From: Pseudarthrobacter sulfonivorans
Lineage (GTDB): Bacteria > Actinomycetota > Actinomycetes > Actinomycetales > Micrococcaceae
Length of the DNA stretch: 52,136 bases
Assembly: GCF_014712225.1 (NCBI RefSeq)
Contig: NZ_JACXBW010000024.1
Location: 1 to 52,136 of the forward strand
Direction: 5' to 3'
Shown: in pieces, positions 15,845 to 23,912 of the stretch
Layout of the letters: each line of letters starts with the position of its first letter
Numbering within the stretch: the first letter of the stretch is position 1
Translations under genes and position numbers: made by a program
The notes under the pieces: model-generated
Seen by the model: the letters and a program-made list of their open reading frames with translations, nothing else
What the model was told of the DNA's origin: nothing
Databases searched by the model: none

Positions 15845-16758
15845 GCTGACGCCTTTCCTTCGTAGCCTGCGGTGAGTTGTTCGCGGCAGGTCTGCCATTC
15901 GTGTTCTTCGATGCGCATGAAGTGCGCCTTCTCGCGCTCCTCCAGCAGCGTCACGCCGCGGCCCACCTTCGTGTCGCACAGGATCACGGAAGGACGCCCG
16001 ACGGCGGCGGCCTGGTTTGCTGCGTTGTCGAACGCTGCGAGCAGCGCACCGACGTCGTTCCCGTCCACCCGCTGGGTGTACCAGCCGAAGGATTCCCACT
16101 TCTCGGTCACCGGTTCGGTGCGGAGGACGGTGTCGGTTTTGCCGTCCGCCTGGAGGGCGTTGATGTCCACCATGGCGGTGAGGTTGCCGAGCTGGTGGTG
16201 GTGGGCGCCCATGGCGGCTTCCCAGGTGGAGCCCTCGTCGAGTTCGCCGTCGGAGAGGAAGTTGTAGATCCTCGCCGTGGAGTTCTGGTAGCGCAGGCCC
16301 AGCGCCATTCCCACGGCGATGGTCAGGCCGTGGCCCAGCGAACCGCCGGAGATTTCCATGCCGGGTGTGTAGGTGGACATCCCGGACATCGGCAGGCGGG
16401 AATCGTCGGAGCCGTACGTTTCCAGCTCTTCCACAGGAACAATCCCGGCCTCGGCGAGGGCGGCGTAGTGGCCGATCGCGTAGTGCCCGGTGGAGAGCAG
16501 GAACCGGTCTCGTGCCTCCCACTCCGGATCTTCGGCCCGGTAGCGGAGCTGGTCTGAGTACACGGTGGCCAGCATGTCCGCGGCGCCGAGTGCCTGGCCC
16601 ACGTAACCCTGGCCCTGGACCTCGCCCATGCTCAGGGCGTGGTGGCGGATGCGGTACGCGGCGGCGCTGACGCGGTCGAGGCGGTCGGAGGCAGTTTCCT
16701 GGATCATTCGTTCCTTATGCGGGAGTTCGTGCGTGTGCAGTTCGTGGGTGGCAGTCAT
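15841..16758 (-). CDS. Transketolase, N-terminal (ThDP-binding) subunit
   Basis: A 305-residue subunit with the thiamine-diphosphate pyrophosphate-binding fold: DRFLLSTGHYAIGHYAALAEAG, ISGGSLGHGLTIAVGMALG and the metal-binding stretch LSDGELDEGSTWEA followed by VDINALQADG. The usual GDGE motif reads SDGE here; the Asp, Glu and Asn ligands are kept. The start codon shares one base with the stop of the upstream MFS gene (TGATG), so MFS and both subunits form one tightly coupled unit on the minus strand. Confidence 0.9.
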   Translation of the reverse strand: MTATHELHTHELPHKERMIQETASDRLDRVSAAAYRIRHHALSMGEVQGQGYVGQALGAADMLATVYSDQLRYRAEDPEWEARDRFLLSTGHYAIGHYAALAEAGIVPVEELETYGSDDSRLPMSGMSTYTPGMEISGGSLGHGLTIAVGMALGLRYQNSTARIYNFLSDGELDEGSTWEAAMGAHHHQLGNLTAMVDINALQADGKTDTVLRTEPVTEKWESFGWYTQRVDGNDVGALLAAFDNAANQAAAVGRPSVILCDTKVGRGVTLLEEREKAHFMRIEEHEWQTCREQLTAGYEGKASA

Positions 16759-18095
16759 CAGGCGCTCACCGACTGGGGGGTGCTTTTGGTGGCCTCATCG
16801 GCCAGCTGGCGTTCGCGCTTGCCCCAGGTTTCCCGGGTGGCGAGGGCGGCCCACAGCCCGATGGCTGCGTACAGGCCGAAGAGCAGTGCCGGGCCCATCC
16901 AGCCGAAGCTGACGAAGAGCAGGGTGGTGATGAACGGTGTGAAGCCGGAGACCATCGCCGAAATCTGGTAGGCCAGGCTGGCACCCGAAGAGCGGGTCTT
17001 GGCCTGGAAAAGCTCCGGGAACCAGGCGCCCTGGGCGCCGGCGAGGGAGTTCTGGCAGACGGCGTAGGAGATCACCAGGGTGGCGATGACGAAGAAGAAC
17101 AGCCCGGTGTTCACCAGCAGGAACATGGGAACGGCGAACAGGACGGCGAAGGCTGTGGACCAGATGTAGAGCGGGCGGCGGCCGATCCGGTCTGTCAGCC
17201 GGGCCCAGGCCTGGGTGGCGAAGATGCCGATTGCGGAGGCGATGCACAGGGCGACCAGCGTCTGGGTCTTGTCGGCAAGGTGCTGGCTGTTCAGGTAGGA
17301 AATCATGTAGGTGACTGAGACGGCGTAGCCGGCGGTCTCGGCGATGCGGAGGCCGATGCCCTTCACGATGTTGCGCCAGTCGGTCTTGATGACCTCCACG
17401 ATCGGGGACTTCACGATGGCGCCGCTGTCCTTGACCTCATCGAAAACGGGGGACTCGGGGACCTTGGAACGGATGATCAGGCCGACGACGACCAGCACAA
17501 TGCTGGCCAGGAACGGGATGCGCCAAGCGAGTTCGCCGCCCAGCTGCACGCTGAAGAGGAAAACGAGGTTCGCCAGGAGCAGGCCCACGGGGAAGCCGGC
17601 CTGCACGATGCCGGTGTACTTGCCCTTGGACTTCCACGGCGCGTGCTCGTAGCTCATCAGGATGGCGCCGCCCCATTCAGCGCCGAAGGCCAGGCCCTGG
17701 ACGATCCGGACGAAGACCAGCAGTGCGGGGGCCAGCAGGCCAACCTGCCCGTAGGTGGGCAGGAGGCCGATGAGGAACGTGGCCACACCCATCAGGATCA
17801 GGGAGGCAACCAGGACGGGCTTGCGGCCCACTTTGTCGCCCAGGTGGCCGCCGATGATGCCGCCGATGGGGCGGGCGGCGAACCCGACACCCAGCGTGGC
17901 GAACGCTGCGAGCGTGCCTGTCACCGGATCGCCGGTGGGGAAGAACGCCGTGCCGAAGTACAGGGCGGCGGCGGTGCCGAACCCGATGAAGTCGTAGGTC
18001 TCGATGACGGCGCCAACACCGGAACCAATGGCGACGCGCCTTGCGTCCTTCGTGCCATGCACGTGGCCGCGCATTTTCAGAGCTTCGTTGCTCAT
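16758..18095 (-). CDS. MFS transporter, metabolite:H+ symporter (MHS) type
   Basis: A 445-residue permease with about 12 transmembrane helices. GAVIETYDFIGFGTAAAL in the first helix and GHLGDKVGRKPVL in the loop between helices 2 and 3 are signatures of the MHS group (KgtP, ShiA, ProP). AAAGGGA lies 7 nt before the ATG at 18095. It is the first gene of the MFS-split transketolase unit and diverges from the isomerase-dehydrogenase-kinase unit across a region with three operator-like sites. It would import the substrate of the locus; MHS members often carry organic acids, but polyol or sugar-acid transport cannot be excluded. Confidence 0.88.
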   Translation of the reverse strand: MSNEALKMRGHVHGTKDARRVAIGSGVGAVIETYDFIGFGTAAALYFGTAFFPTGDPVTGTLAAFATLGVGFAARPIGGIIGGHLGDKVGRKPVLVASLILMGVATFLIGLLPTYGQVGLLAPALLVFVRIVQGLAFGAEWGGAILMSYEHAPWKSKGKYTGIVQAGFPVGLLLANLVFLFSVQLGGELAWRIPFLASIVLVVVGLIIRSKVPESPVFDEVKDSGAIVKSPIVEVIKTDWRNIVKGIGLRIAETAGYAVSVTYMISYLNSQHLADKTQTLVALCIASAIGIFATQAWARLTDRIGRRPLYIWSTAFAVLFAVPMFLLVNTGLFFFVIATLVISYAVCQNSLAGAQGAWFPELFQAKTRSSGASLAYQISAMVSGFTPFITTLLFVSFGWMGPALLFGLYAAIGLWAALATRETWGKRERQLADEATKSTPQSVSA

Positions 18096-18141
18096 GCTGA
18101 ATCCCTTTCGAAGAGCGAGGAACGCTTCCGCACCGCCGCTG

Positions 18142-18243
18142 TCGACTGTTAACAAATGATATGCCCAAGTGTGACCCGCATCATGCTCCAATGTCAACAG
18201 TCAATGTTTGAGGTTGACTGTCAACAATGAATTGGCCTACAGT
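18142..18243. promoter_or_regulatory. Divergent control region with three TYGACTGTNNACA sites
   Basis: Site A TCGACTGTTAACA (18142-18154), site B TGTCAACAGTCAA (18192-18204, inverse orientation) and site C TTGACTGTCAACA (18214-18226) share the consensus of the two sites upstream of the FCD regulator. Site C overlaps a plausible plus-strand -35 TTGACT, with -10 TACAGT at 18238-18243. Site B contains a perfect minus-strand -35 TTGACA. Repressor binding would block both promoters. Confidence 0.65.
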
Positions 18244-18283
18244 GATTCACATCACCACCCGCTTATCCAGAGGATCAACGACG

Positions 18284-19108
18284 ATGTTCAATTCCCGACT
18301 CGGCTGCTCGTCCATCAGCTTCAGGCACCAGGACCTGCCGGCCGCCCTGCGGACCATCGGCGGCCTGGGCTTCGACGAAATCGATCTTGGCGCCCTCCCG
18401 GGGGTATGCGACCACGTGCCGTACAACCTGGATGCGGCTGCCGTTGCCGCGGTGACCGCGGACGTCGCGGCCTCCGGGCTGACGGTCCGCTCGGTCAACG
18501 GGGATATCGGCGACCTCAACGCAGTGCTCGACGCCGGTCAGCAGGCTGACCGCGAACGGCACCTGGAGGCGCTGCTCACCCTCACCGCCAACACCGGCGC
18601 GAAGGCGCTGGTCCTCCCGTGCGGCGCGCTCAGCCGCGAACCCGTTCGGAGCCTCGATGAGGATTTGGACGAAATTGCCGCCCAGCTCACCCACGCCGCA
18701 CAGCGCGCGGCGGAGTTCGGCGTCGAGCTCTGGACCGAATCCCTGCACTTCCTCAGGTTCTGCTGGAACCTGGAACGCGCGGAACTGCTGGCCCAGCGGC
18801 TGGCGGGTACCGGCGTCGGAATTGTTATGGACTTCAGCCACATTGTCGCCGCCGGCGAAGGTCCCCTGGAGTACCTCGAACGCCACCAGGGCCGGATCGC
18901 CCACGTCCACCTCCGCGATGCCGTGCCCGGCAACATCAACCTCAGCATCGGCAACGGCCAGGCGGACTTCGCCGCCGGGCTTCGCGCCCTCTCGGCGAGC
19001 GGCTACACCGGCCACTTCTCCCTCGAACTCGAAACCCGGGACATCACGCACGACGAACGCCCCGCCGCCGCAGCGAAGGCGGCCAGCTTCATCACCGACC
19101 TCATCTGA
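18284..19108 (+). CDS. Sugar phosphate isomerase/epimerase (xylose isomerase-like TIM barrel)
   Basis: A 274-residue TIM-barrel protein of the AP-endonuclease-2/xylose isomerase-like superfamily, as in EryH-, hydroxypyruvate-isomerase- and tagatose-epimerase-like enzymes. The four metal ligands can be placed: Glu in LWTESLHF, Asp/His in VMDFSHIV, His in AHVHLRD and Glu in FSLELETRD. It is the first gene of the plus-strand unit of the locus. The ATG at 18284 has AGAGGA 9 nt upstream. It could isomerise or epimerise the imported sugar or its phosphate; the exact substrate cannot be read from sequence. Confidence 0.82.
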   Translation: MFNSRLGCSSISFRHQDLPAALRTIGGLGFDEIDLGALPGVCDHVPYNLDAAAVAAVTADVAASGLTVRSVNGDIGDLNAVLDAGQQADRERHLEALLTLTANTGAKALVLPCGALSREPVRSLDEDLDEIAAQLTHAAQRAAEFGVELWTESLHFLRFCWNLERAELLAQRLAGTGVGIVMDFSHIVAAGEGPLEYLERHQGRIAHVHLRDAVPGNINLSIGNGQADFAAGLRALSASGYTGHFSLELETRDITHDERPAAAAKAASFITDLI

Positions 19109-19110
19109 CC

Positions 19111-19170
19111 ATCGATTGCTCCATGGACGCCCTTTTGAACCCTCAAAACGGCGCTTGTGGAGCAATCGAT
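19111..19170. repeat. Large intergenic hairpin within the catabolic operon
   Basis: Perfect 13-bp outer arms ATCGATTGCTCCA (19111-19123) and its complement (19158-19170) enclose a second stem, 19128-19138 with 19143-19153, pairing at 10 of 11 positions. It lies 2 nt after the isomerase stop and 29 nt before the dehydrogenase start. It could be an extragenic palindromic repeat, an attenuator or an RNA processing site. Confidence 0.65.
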
Positions 19171-19199
19171 TCAAGAACAACACCCAACCAAGGAGCATC

Positions 19200-19973
19200 A
19201 TGACCAGCATCCAGCGCACCGCCGTCCTCACCGGAGCCACCTCGGACCGGGGCATCGGCATCACCACCGCCCGCCGCTACGCCAGCCAAGGCTGGGGTGT
19301 GGTGATCCTGGACCTCGACGGCGAGAAGTCCGCCAAGGTCGCCGCCGACATCGGCAATGAGTTCAACGTCCCGGCGTTCGGCCACGAGATCGACGTCGCC
19401 AACGAAGGCTCCGTCACCGCCGCGTATGAAGCAGTCAAGAAGGAAACCATCGCCGGCATCCTGCCCCCGGTGGGCGCCCTGGCCAACATCGCCGGCATCA
19501 CCTCGCCAGTCCCGTTCCTGGAAACCACCCTGGACCTCTGGCACAAGGTGATGGACGTCAACGCCACCGGCACATACCTGGTCACCAAGGCGTTCCTGCC
19601 GGACATGATCGAGGCCGGCTGGGGCCGGATCGTCAACATGTCCTCGGTGTCGGCCCAGCGCGGCGGCGGCGTCTTCGGCAAGGTCCCCTACTCCGCCGCG
19701 AAGGCCGCGATCCTCGGCCTCACCAAGGCGCTGGCCCGCGAAATCGGCGCCACCGGCGTCACGGTCAACGCCATCACGCCCGGCGCAGTGGACACCAACA
19801 TCCGTGTGGGCAGCACCGATGAGCAGGAAGCCGCCATCAACGCCGGCATTCCGCTGGGACGCAACGCCACCACCGAGGAGATCGCCGCCGTCATCACCTT
19901 CCTGTCCTCCGAGGAATCCGCGTACCTCACCGGCACCACCATCGACATCAACGGCGGAAGCCACATCCACTAA
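19200..19973 (+). CDS. Short-chain dehydrogenase/reductase
   Basis: A 257-residue classical SDR. TGATSDRGIG (12-21) binds NAD(P), NIAGIT corresponds to the NNAG motif, and the catalytic residues are Ser in MSSVSAQR and YSAAK (Tyr and Lys). Asp residues at the end of the second strand (ILDLDG) favour NAD over NADP. AAGGAG precedes the ATG at 19200. It sits between the isomerase and the DAK-type kinase, so oxidation of a polyol to the ketose phosphorylated by the kinase is the simplest role; the reverse direction or an aldose dehydrogenase role is possible. Confidence 0.88.
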   Translation: MTSIQRTAVLTGATSDRGIGITTARRYASQGWGVVILDLDGEKSAKVAADIGNEFNVPAFGHEIDVANEGSVTAAYEAVKKETIAGILPPVGALANIAGITSPVPFLETTLDLWHKVMDVNATGTYLVTKAFLPDMIEAGWGRIVNMSSVSAQRGGGVFGKVPYSAAKAAILGLTKALAREIGATGVTVNAITPGAVDTNIRVGSTDEQEAAINAGIPLGRNATTEEIAAVITFLSSEESAYLTGTTIDINGGSHIH

Positions 19974-20014
19974 CAGCCCGCCCCCAAGACCACGTCCACG
20001 TCAGAGAGCCCATC

Positions 20015-21799
20015 ATGACCAAGATTTTCAACGATCCGTCCGAGTTCGCGGAAGAAGCCCTTGCCGGATTCTGCGACGTCCATGCCGGGCTGGTGCGCCA
20101 GGTCCCCGGCGGCGCCGTGCGGCGCCACCGCCCTGCCAACCCGAAGGTGGCGGTCCTCGCCGGCGGCGGGTCAGGGCACTACCCGGCTTTTGCCGGACTG
20201 ATCGGCGCCGGACTGGCCGACGGCGCCGTGGTGGGCAACATCTTCACCTCACCTTCGGCGCAGCAGGCCTACGCCGTGGCCAAGGCCGCGGACTCGGGCG
20301 CCGGCGTCGTGTTCACCTACGGCAACTACGCCGGGGACGTGATGAACTTCGGCATGGCCAGCGAACGGCTGGCCGCCGAGGGGATCCAGGTTGAGAATGT
20401 CCTGGTGACGGACGACATCGCCAGCGCGCCGCCGTCGGAAGCTGATAAACGCCGCGGCATTGCCGGTGACTTCACGGTTTTCAAGATCATGGGTGCTGCA
20501 GCCGAAGCGGGCGCAGACCTCGCAGATGTGGTCCGCCTCGGCCGGAAGGCCAACAGCCTGACCCGCACCATCGGCAGCGCCTTCCACGGCTGCACGTTCC
20601 CCGGCGCGGACGCCCCGCTGTTTGCACTCCAGGACAAGCAGATGGGGCTCGGACTGGGAATCCACGGTGAACCCGGCCTGTTCGACACCGATCTGCCGTC
20701 CGCAAAAGAACTCGGCCGGGAGTTCGTCTCCCGGCTGCTGGCGGAAACGCCTGAAGGTGCCGGCGACCGGCTCGCTGTCATTCTTAACGGCCTGGGCTCC
20801 ACCAAGCACGAGGAGCTCTTTGTCCTCTGGCTGACCGTGGCCCCGCTGCTCCGGGACGCCGGCTACACGCTGGTGATGCCCGAGGTGGGCGAACTGGTCA
20901 CCAGCCTGGACATGTCCGGTGTTTCGCTCACCATCACCTGGCTGGACGACGAGCTGGAGCCGCTCTGGTTGGCGCCTGCCGAAACGCCGGCCTACCGCCG
21001 GGGGAACGCCGCGGTTCAGTCAGGCGACGCGTCCGGCGAGGAAATATCCGACGACGGCGACGCGCCCGCCGCTTACGAGGCAACCGACGATTCGCGCGAG
21101 TACGCCGCCAACTGCCTCGCGGCATTGGATGCCGCCCGTAGCTGCCTGCACACCGCCGAAACCCGGCTCGGGGACATGGACGCCATCGCCGGGGACGGCG
21201 ACCACGGCCGCGGCATGGTCCGCGGAATCGACGCCGCAACTGCCGCCGCGGCCGCCGCGGCCGGGCAGGGTGCCGGAGCTGGTTCCGTCCTGATCGCCGC
21301 GGGTGATGCCTGGGCGGACAAGGCCGGCGGCACCTCAGGCGTTCTCTGGGGTGCAGGGTTGCGGGCGTTCGGGGAGTCGCTGGGGGACCGGCGGAGCCCT
21401 GACGCCGAGGAACTGGCCGCCGGCGTATCCGCGTTTTCGGACAGGATCACCGGGCTCGGCAAAGCGGAACTTGGCGACAAAACCATGGTGGATGCCCTGG
21501 TGCCGTTCACGGAAACCTTCACCCGACTGGCGGCGAACGGTGCAGAACCGCGCCAGGCATGGGACGCCGCGGCGCTTGAAGCAACGACGGCGGCCGAGGC
21601 CACGGCGTCGCTGCGCCCCCTTAAGGGACGCGCCCGGCCCCTTGCCGAAAAGAGCGTGGGCACGCCGGACCCCGGTGCCACTTCGCTGGCGATGATTTTC
21701 ACCGTGATGGGCCAGTTCCTGGCAGGTTCCGGCCATCCCGTGACCGACACCGCCGCCGTCACCGCCGCAGATAGCCAGACGGCAGGAGTGCTCTCATGA
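20015..21799 (+). CDS. Dihydroxyacetone-kinase-family ATP-dependent kinase (DhaK-DhaL fusion)
   Basis: A 594-residue single-chain kinase. The DhaK part (1-330) has GGGSGHYP (50-57), HGCTFPG (191-197) and GIHGEPG (215-221), in which His217 would covalently hold the ketose carbonyl. The DhaL part (about 360-580) has GDGDHG (393-398), GDKTMVDAL and DPGATS for ADP-Mg binding. A linker of about 30 acidic residues joins them. Family members phosphorylate dihydroxyacetone, and erythrulose kinases (LerK/DerK types) also belong here. The RpiB neighbour downstream (4-nt overlap) makes a C4 ketose such as erythrulose a better guess than dihydroxyacetone, but this is inference. Confidence 0.88.
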   Translation: MTKIFNDPSEFAEEALAGFCDVHAGLVRQVPGGAVRRHRPANPKVAVLAGGGSGHYPAFAGLIGAGLADGAVVGNIFTSPSAQQAYAVAKAADSGAGVVFTYGNYAGDVMNFGMASERLAAEGIQVENVLVTDDIASAPPSEADKRRGIAGDFTVFKIMGAAAEAGADLADVVRLGRKANSLTRTIGSAFHGCTFPGADAPLFALQDKQMGLGLGIHGEPGLFDTDLPSAKELGREFVSRLLAETPEGAGDRLAVILNGLGSTKHEELFVLWLTVAPLLRDAGYTLVMPEVGELVTSLDMSGVSLTITWLDDELEPLWLAPAETPAYRRGNAAVQSGDASGEEISDDGDAPAAYEATDDSREYAANCLAALDAARSCLHTAETRLGDMDAIAGDGDHGRGMVRGIDAATAAAAAAAGQGAGAGSVLIAAGDAWADKAGGTSGVLWGAGLRAFGESLGDRRSPDAEELAAGVSAFSDRITGLGKAELGDKTMVDALVPFTETFTRLAANGAEPRQAWDAAALEATTAAEATASLRPLKGRARPLAEKSVGTPDPGATSLAMIFTVMGQFLAGSGHPVTDTAAVTAADSQTAGVLS

Positions 21800-22302
21800 C
21801 CACCACGCACGAAACGACCACGCCGGGCACCCCGGGGCTTCGCCTCGTCCTGGGCGCTGATGAAGCCGGCGTTGATTATAAGAACCGCATCCTTGCCGAT
21901 CTGCAGGCCGATCCCCGGATCAGCGAAATCATCGACATCGGGGTCAACCAGAGCGACGCCCCGGAGGACTTCGTCAGGCCCTACCCCTACGTTGGCATCG
22001 CCGCCGGTGAGCTGATCCGCGACGGGCACGCCGACCGCGCCATTCTGTTCTGTGGGACGGGGATCGGGGTGGCCATCGCGGCCAACAAGGTTGACGGAAT
22101 CCGCGCCACCACAGCCCACGATTCCTTCTCCGTGGAGCGCTCAATCCTGTCCAACGACTGCCAGGTGCTCACCATGGGGCAGCGCGTCGTCGGGGTGGAA
22201 CTCGCCAGCCGGCTGGCTAAGGAATGGATCGGCTACACGTTCGACCCCGCTTCGGCCTCGGCGGACAAGGTCAAGGTCCTCACGGACTTCGAGGGCTGCT
22301 GA
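21796..22302 (+). CDS. RpiB/LacAB-family sugar-phosphate isomerase
   Basis: A 168-residue isomerase of the ribose-5-phosphate isomerase B family. Landmarks are LGADEAGVDYKN, YPYVGIAAGELI, FCGTGIGVAIAANKVDGIRA (the phosphate-binding GTGIG loop) and AHDSFSVERSILSNDCQVL. The usual active-site Cys in the CGTGIG motif is present (FCGTG). RpiB paralogues act as erythrose-4-phosphate/erythrulose-4-phosphate isomerases (EryI/DerI) as well as on ribose-5-phosphate. As the last gene after the DAK-type kinase it would convert the ketose phosphate to an aldose phosphate usable by the split transketolase across the divergent promoter. Confidence 0.9.
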   Translation: MTTTHETTTPGTPGLRLVLGADEAGVDYKNRILADLQADPRISEIIDIGVNQSDAPEDFVRPYPYVGIAAGELIRDGHADRAILFCGTGIGVAIAANKVDGIRATTAHDSFSVERSILSNDCQVLTMGQRVVGVELASRLAKEWIGYTFDPASASADKVKVLTDFEGC

Positions 22303-22367
22303 CAGCTGCAGCCTGACGAGGCGCGCGCCACTACGCGCCGCCGCTCCGCTCCGCCCCACCGGCGCGG

Positions 22368-22435
22368 AGTTCTTGTCCAGACAATCGGGCTTTTGGTGCG
22401 TTTACCGGTCATGCTCTGGACTAAAACTCCGGCGG
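22368..22435 (+). repeat. 68-bp palindromic repeat, copy 1
   Basis: About 82% identical to 22958-23025 and in the same orientation. Its ends are complementary: AGTTCTTGTCCAGA pairs with TCTGGACTAAAACT (12 of 14). It lies just downstream of the DUF4282 gene. Confidence 0.65.
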
Positions 22436-22443
22436 GGCTGCGG

Positions 22444-22857
22444 CTACTGCGCCGGTGGCTGGTAGTTCGGCGGGTAATTCGAAGGTGATGCCGGCGGCTG
22501 GCCGTAGGTCTGGTTCCAGCCGTTGGGAGGTGTCGGACCACCGGCGCTGCCAACGTGGGCCGACCCCGGAGGGGTGCCTCCTTGGATCCGGAGGAGCTCT
22601 GCGGTGTTCTCCGCGGTGCGGATACCGGCCACCAGGGACTCCAGGCCGATCCGTGCCAAGGCCAGGTAGATCAGCACAACCAGTGGTCCGATAATCAGCA
22701 TGACCAGAATGCCGAGCATCACGTTCCGGGAAGCGAATGACGCGATGACGACCAAAATGTAGCCGAGGCCCAAGGCAACCATGATCAGGATGTAGACGAT
22801 CCTGGCGATCGATGGCGATACGAATCTCGTGAATGACAGGTCGAACAGGTTTTTCAT
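22444..22857 (-). CDS. DUF4282 membrane protein
   Basis: A 137-residue protein. It begins MKNLFDLSFTRFVSPSIARIVY, typical of DUF4282, followed by two transmembrane helices (about 19-43 and 47-70), an amphipathic LARIGLESLVAGIRTAENTA segment and a Gly/Pro/Tyr-rich cytoplasmic tail of about 45 residues ending in PPNYQPPAQ. The family is widespread in Actinobacteria and its function is unknown. Both flanks carry a direct repeat of a 68-bp palindromic element. It is not in an obvious operon. Confidence 0.8.
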   Translation of the reverse strand: MKNLFDLSFTRFVSPSIARIVYILIMVALGLGYILVVIASFASRNVMLGILVMLIIGPLVVLIYLALARIGLESLVAGIRTAENTAELLRIQGGTPPGSAHVGSAGGPTPPNGWNQTYGQPPASPSNYPPNYQPPAQ

Positions 22858-22957
22858 GGGTCCCCCATTTTTAGTTTCCGCTGTTCAGGCGGCTGTTGCT
22901 GACGGTTGCCAGCCTAACCGCTGGGTGCTGATCGCGCGGCGCGGACGCGTCACGCGA

Positions 22958-23025
22958 AGTTTTTGTCCACACAAAGGGGCTTTTGTTGCGGTTTCCGGCC
23001 ACTATCTGGACCAAAACTCCGGCGG
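22958..23025 (+). repeat. 68-bp palindromic repeat, copy 2
   Basis: Direct-orientation partner of 22368-22435. The terminal AGTTTTTGTCCA pairs with TGGACCAAAACT (11 of 12). It lies in the 185-nt gap upstream of the DUF4282 gene and just after the stop of the NmrA-like gene. Confidence 0.65.
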
Positions 23026-23042
23026 CTTAACCGAGGGAGCGG

Positions 23043-23903
23043 CTACAGCTGGGGCTGTGCCAGGAATTCCGCCAGGCTCAACGGGTCCCGGCCGGTCAGT
23101 GCGTGGACATCCGGCGAGAGCCCGGCCAGCTCACCTGCGGCGATCGCCGTGTAGGTGCTCACCCAGGCGTCCACCTGCCATGGCGGTGCCCCGTAGGACG
23201 CCCGGGAGGCGTAGGCCTCTTCAACTGTTTCCGGGTGATAAGTGATGCTCCGCCCGGTTTCGGCGGTGAGCACCTCCGCCGCCCGGGCGAGGGTAATCTC
23301 TTCCGGCCCGGTGAGGTTATAGGTGGCACCCACGTGGAGCGCGGGGTCCCTCAGCACCGCCACAGCGCAACGCGCGATGTCCTCACGGGCCACGGCGGAG
23401 ACCACGCCGTTGCCGGCCGGCCCGCGGATCACCCCGTCCTCGCCCGTCAGGAGCGGCAGGAAGTCCAGGTAGAAGTTGTCGCGCAGGAACGTGAAGTCCA
23501 TGCCGGAGGCCCTGATCCTCGCCTCGGTGGCGTAGTGGTCACGGCCCAAGGTGAACACAGAATCCGGCGCCGCACCGTAGAACGATGTGTAGACAACGTG
23601 CTGAACCCCGGCTGCAGCAGCGGCATCAATGAAGCTGTAGTGCTGCTGCAGCCTGTCCTCGGCCTCGGCCGCGGACACCATAAACAGGAACTTGACTCCC
23701 TCCAGAGCCTGGCGGGCCAGATCGGAGTCCGCATAGCTGAACACCAGCGGGTCCGCGCCCTCAAGCTCCGGTGCGCGGCCGGCGTCGCGCACCAGCAGGC
23801 GCTGGGCCTGCCCCACGTCCGCGAGCTGCCGGGCCACCATCCCGCCCAGGCCTCCGGTGGATCCGGTGACGGCGAGATCGGGCAGGATCGGAAGGGAGGT
23901 CAA
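23043..23903 (-). CDS. NmrA-like NAD(P)-binding protein (atypical SDR)
   Basis: A 286-residue protein of the NmrA/QOR2 type. VTGSTGGLGGMVARQL (13-28) is the nucleotide-binding loop, and VVYTSFYGAAP and FLRDNFYLDFLP are landmarks of NmrA-like quinone reductase homologues. The catalytic Tyr-Lys pair of classical SDRs is absent, as usual in this group. The start is a TTG at 23903 with AAGGAG 5 nt upstream, 9 nt after the stop of the aldo/keto reductase, so the two are co-transcribed. Substrate unknown; a redox-sensing or quinone-reducing role is possible. Confidence 0.85.
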   Translation of the reverse strand: MTSLPILPDLAVTGSTGGLGGMVARQLADVGQAQRLLVRDAGRAPELEGADPLVFSYADSDLARQALEGVKFLFMVSAAEAEDRLQQHYSFIDAAAAAGVQHVVYTSFYGAAPDSVFTLGRDHYATEARIRASGMDFTFLRDNFYLDFLPLLTGEDGVIRGPAGNGVVSAVAREDIARCAVAVLRDPALHVGATYNLTGPEEITLARAAEVLTAETGRSITYHPETVEEAYASRASYGAPPWQVDAWVSTYTAIAAGELAGLSPDVHALTGRDPLSLAEFLAQPQL

Positions 23904-23912
23904 AAGGGCTCC

